Of a stretch of 44,383 bases of DNA, positions 43,640 through 44,383 are shown one piece after another. The translations under genes were made by a program, and so were the position numbers. The notes under the pieces are model-generated. The model was not told the origin of the DNA. It saw nothing but the letters and a program-made list of their open reading frames with translations, and made no database searches. Every line of letters begins with the position of its first letter. Positions within the stretch are counted from its first letter, which is position 1. Origin of the DNA: Candidatus Kapaibacterium sp. (lineage in GTDB: Bacteria; Bacteroidota; Ignavibacteria; Kapaibacteriales; UBA4661); contig RDXM01000097.1 in the NCBI GenBank assembly GCA_004292595.1, positions 1-44,383 of the forward strand, given 5' to 3'.

Positions 43640-44134
43640 TTATGCAGGTAAAGTAATAGCAAGCGTAGATTTACTTTCAGAAATCACGGGCGGAACAACC
43701 TCAATGCCCTCTTCGGTAATGGGCAGCACAAGTTTTTTCAAAAACTCTTCTCGTGCTTTGAGTGCTGCCTTTGCGCTTTCACACTGTGCTGTAAGCTGAC
43801 GATGTTTGGTATCGCGGGAAAAATCCCACACACTTTCGACGCGCACCGAAAACTTTGCGCCCGATTCGGTGCAGTGAACACCGTTTGCGCGTTGCACTTC
43901 GGCATACAGAAGCGCACTGCCCATGATAGCTGCTTTCAAGGCTTTCAAATACTCTTCGCCCGCTTTGATGGCAACCAAGAGCGCAAACTTATCGCTGTCG
44001 GTACGAATAAAACCCGCATAATTGCTGGCAAGGTCGGCAAGGGCAGATTTACTCATCGGAATAGTACGCAATGGCAAAAGCTCCGCGACTTTCGCGGTTT
44101 TTCTCCGCGAATCATTTTTTGCAATGGTATTCAT
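43640..44134 (-). CDS. Mobile-element protein of unknown function, first gene of visible operon
   Basis: This 164-residue protein has no recognised family. The middle is Ala-rich and helical (LLVAIKAGEEYLKALKAAIMGSALLYAEVQ). A conserved-looking SGAKFSVRVESVWDFSRD strand region follows, then a helix and a C-terminal VLPITEEGIEVVPPVISESKST. The pattern resembles phage proteins found beside nuclease and recombination genes. An AAAAGGAAACC ribosome-binding site precedes the ATG. It is the most upstream gene seen; the element continues beyond the window. Confidence 0.65.
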   Translation of the reverse strand: MNTIAKNDSRRKTAKVAELLPLRTIPMSKSALADLASNYAGFIRTDSDKFALLVAIKAGEEYLKALKAAIMGSALLYAEVQRANGVHCTESGAKFSVRVESVWDFSRDTKHRQLTAQCESAKAALKAREEFLKKLVLPITEEGIEVVPPVISESKSTLAITLPA

Positions 44135-44181
44135 AACGGTTTCCTTTTGGAAAAAAGTGAATGAAAAAGTGAGTGTACTTC

Positions 44182-44224
44182 TCTCGCACCGTTGGGGCTG
44201 TGCAACGTAAACACTTGTGCGAGA
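44182..44224. promoter_or_regulatory. Leader inverted repeat upstream of the mobile operon
   Basis: TCTCGCAC (44182-44189) and GTGCGAGA (44217-44224) are a perfect inverted repeat with a 27-nt spacer, about 50 bp before the first gene. It could be an mRNA leader hairpin or an operator pair. Further upstream, CGAACA (44322-44327) and TGTTCG (44339-44344) form another inverted pair. I see no gene in 44135-44383. Confidence 0.35.
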
Positions 44225-44383
44225 AAAGCGGATAGATTTTCAAAGAACGAAGACAATCAAAACACATCATTTACCGCTACCGAGCGGAGGGCTGTTGCAT
44301 CCTAAGCACTGGAACAATAGTCGAACAGTATGTCAATTTTGTTCGCTACCATTCGCTGTGCTTTGGTGATACTGTTTCCCTGT

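Overview
The window looks like a chromosome segment from a member of the Bacteroidota/Chlorobiota (FCB) group with moderate GC content. The evidence is three-fold. An M1 aminopeptidase ends in a type IX secretion C-terminal sorting domain. Promoter-like pairs of the form TTTG - 19-21 nt - TAnnTTTG stand in front of tRNA genes and etfB. Many starts lack a clear Shine-Dalgarno sequence. Assignment below phylum level is not possible from what I can see; a Chlorobiota/Kapabacteria-like lineage is a guess.

Layout. 1-3028 (minus): a BcgI-like restriction-modification locus. A nuclease-methylase polypeptide is followed by a specificity (S) module in the -1 frame; at the junction lie a T TTT TTC slippery heptamer, a 6-nt spacer holding the stop codon, and a perfect 8-bp GC-rich stem. 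3133-8196: a surface repeat protein, a secreted M1 peptidase, a MarR regulator and a small exported molybdopterin-fold protein. 8352-14438: a KdpD-like sensor whose phospho-acceptor His is replaced by Asn, an MBL-fold hydrolase, a D-amino-acid oxidase-like flavoenzyme and an M14 carboxypeptidase lipoprotein. 14499-19459: sbcD-sbcC, then tRNA-Ser. 20042-31339: pyrC, an orphan histidine kinase, an aromatic amino acid decarboxylase, an FAD dehydrogenase, a 7-TM protein/TetR pair bracketed by two identical 19-bp palindromic sites, a Ppx/GppA phosphatase, prmA and two families of foldback repeats. 31340-35842: YtxH/YtxG-like envelope proteins, an LRR protein, DUF6580 and DUF5522 proteins and an exported LD-carboxypeptidase. 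36192-41111: etfB-etfA, a bifunctional-nuclease/UVR protein, tRNA-Met, nhaA and tRNA-Leu.

41112-44383: immediately after tRNA-Leu the content changes to a leftward, phage- or ICE-like gene block (YqaJ exonuclease, J-domain protein, unknown proteins). Every non-overlapping gene junction in it holds a strong hairpin. The block runs off the right edge and probably belongs to an element integrated at the tRNA-Leu gene.

Most of the middle is ordinary housekeeping and envelope metabolism. The points most worth checking are the putative programmed frameshift in the R-M locus, the Asn-for-His KdpD, the hairpin-punctuated mobile operon, the paired TetR operators and the foldback repeats.
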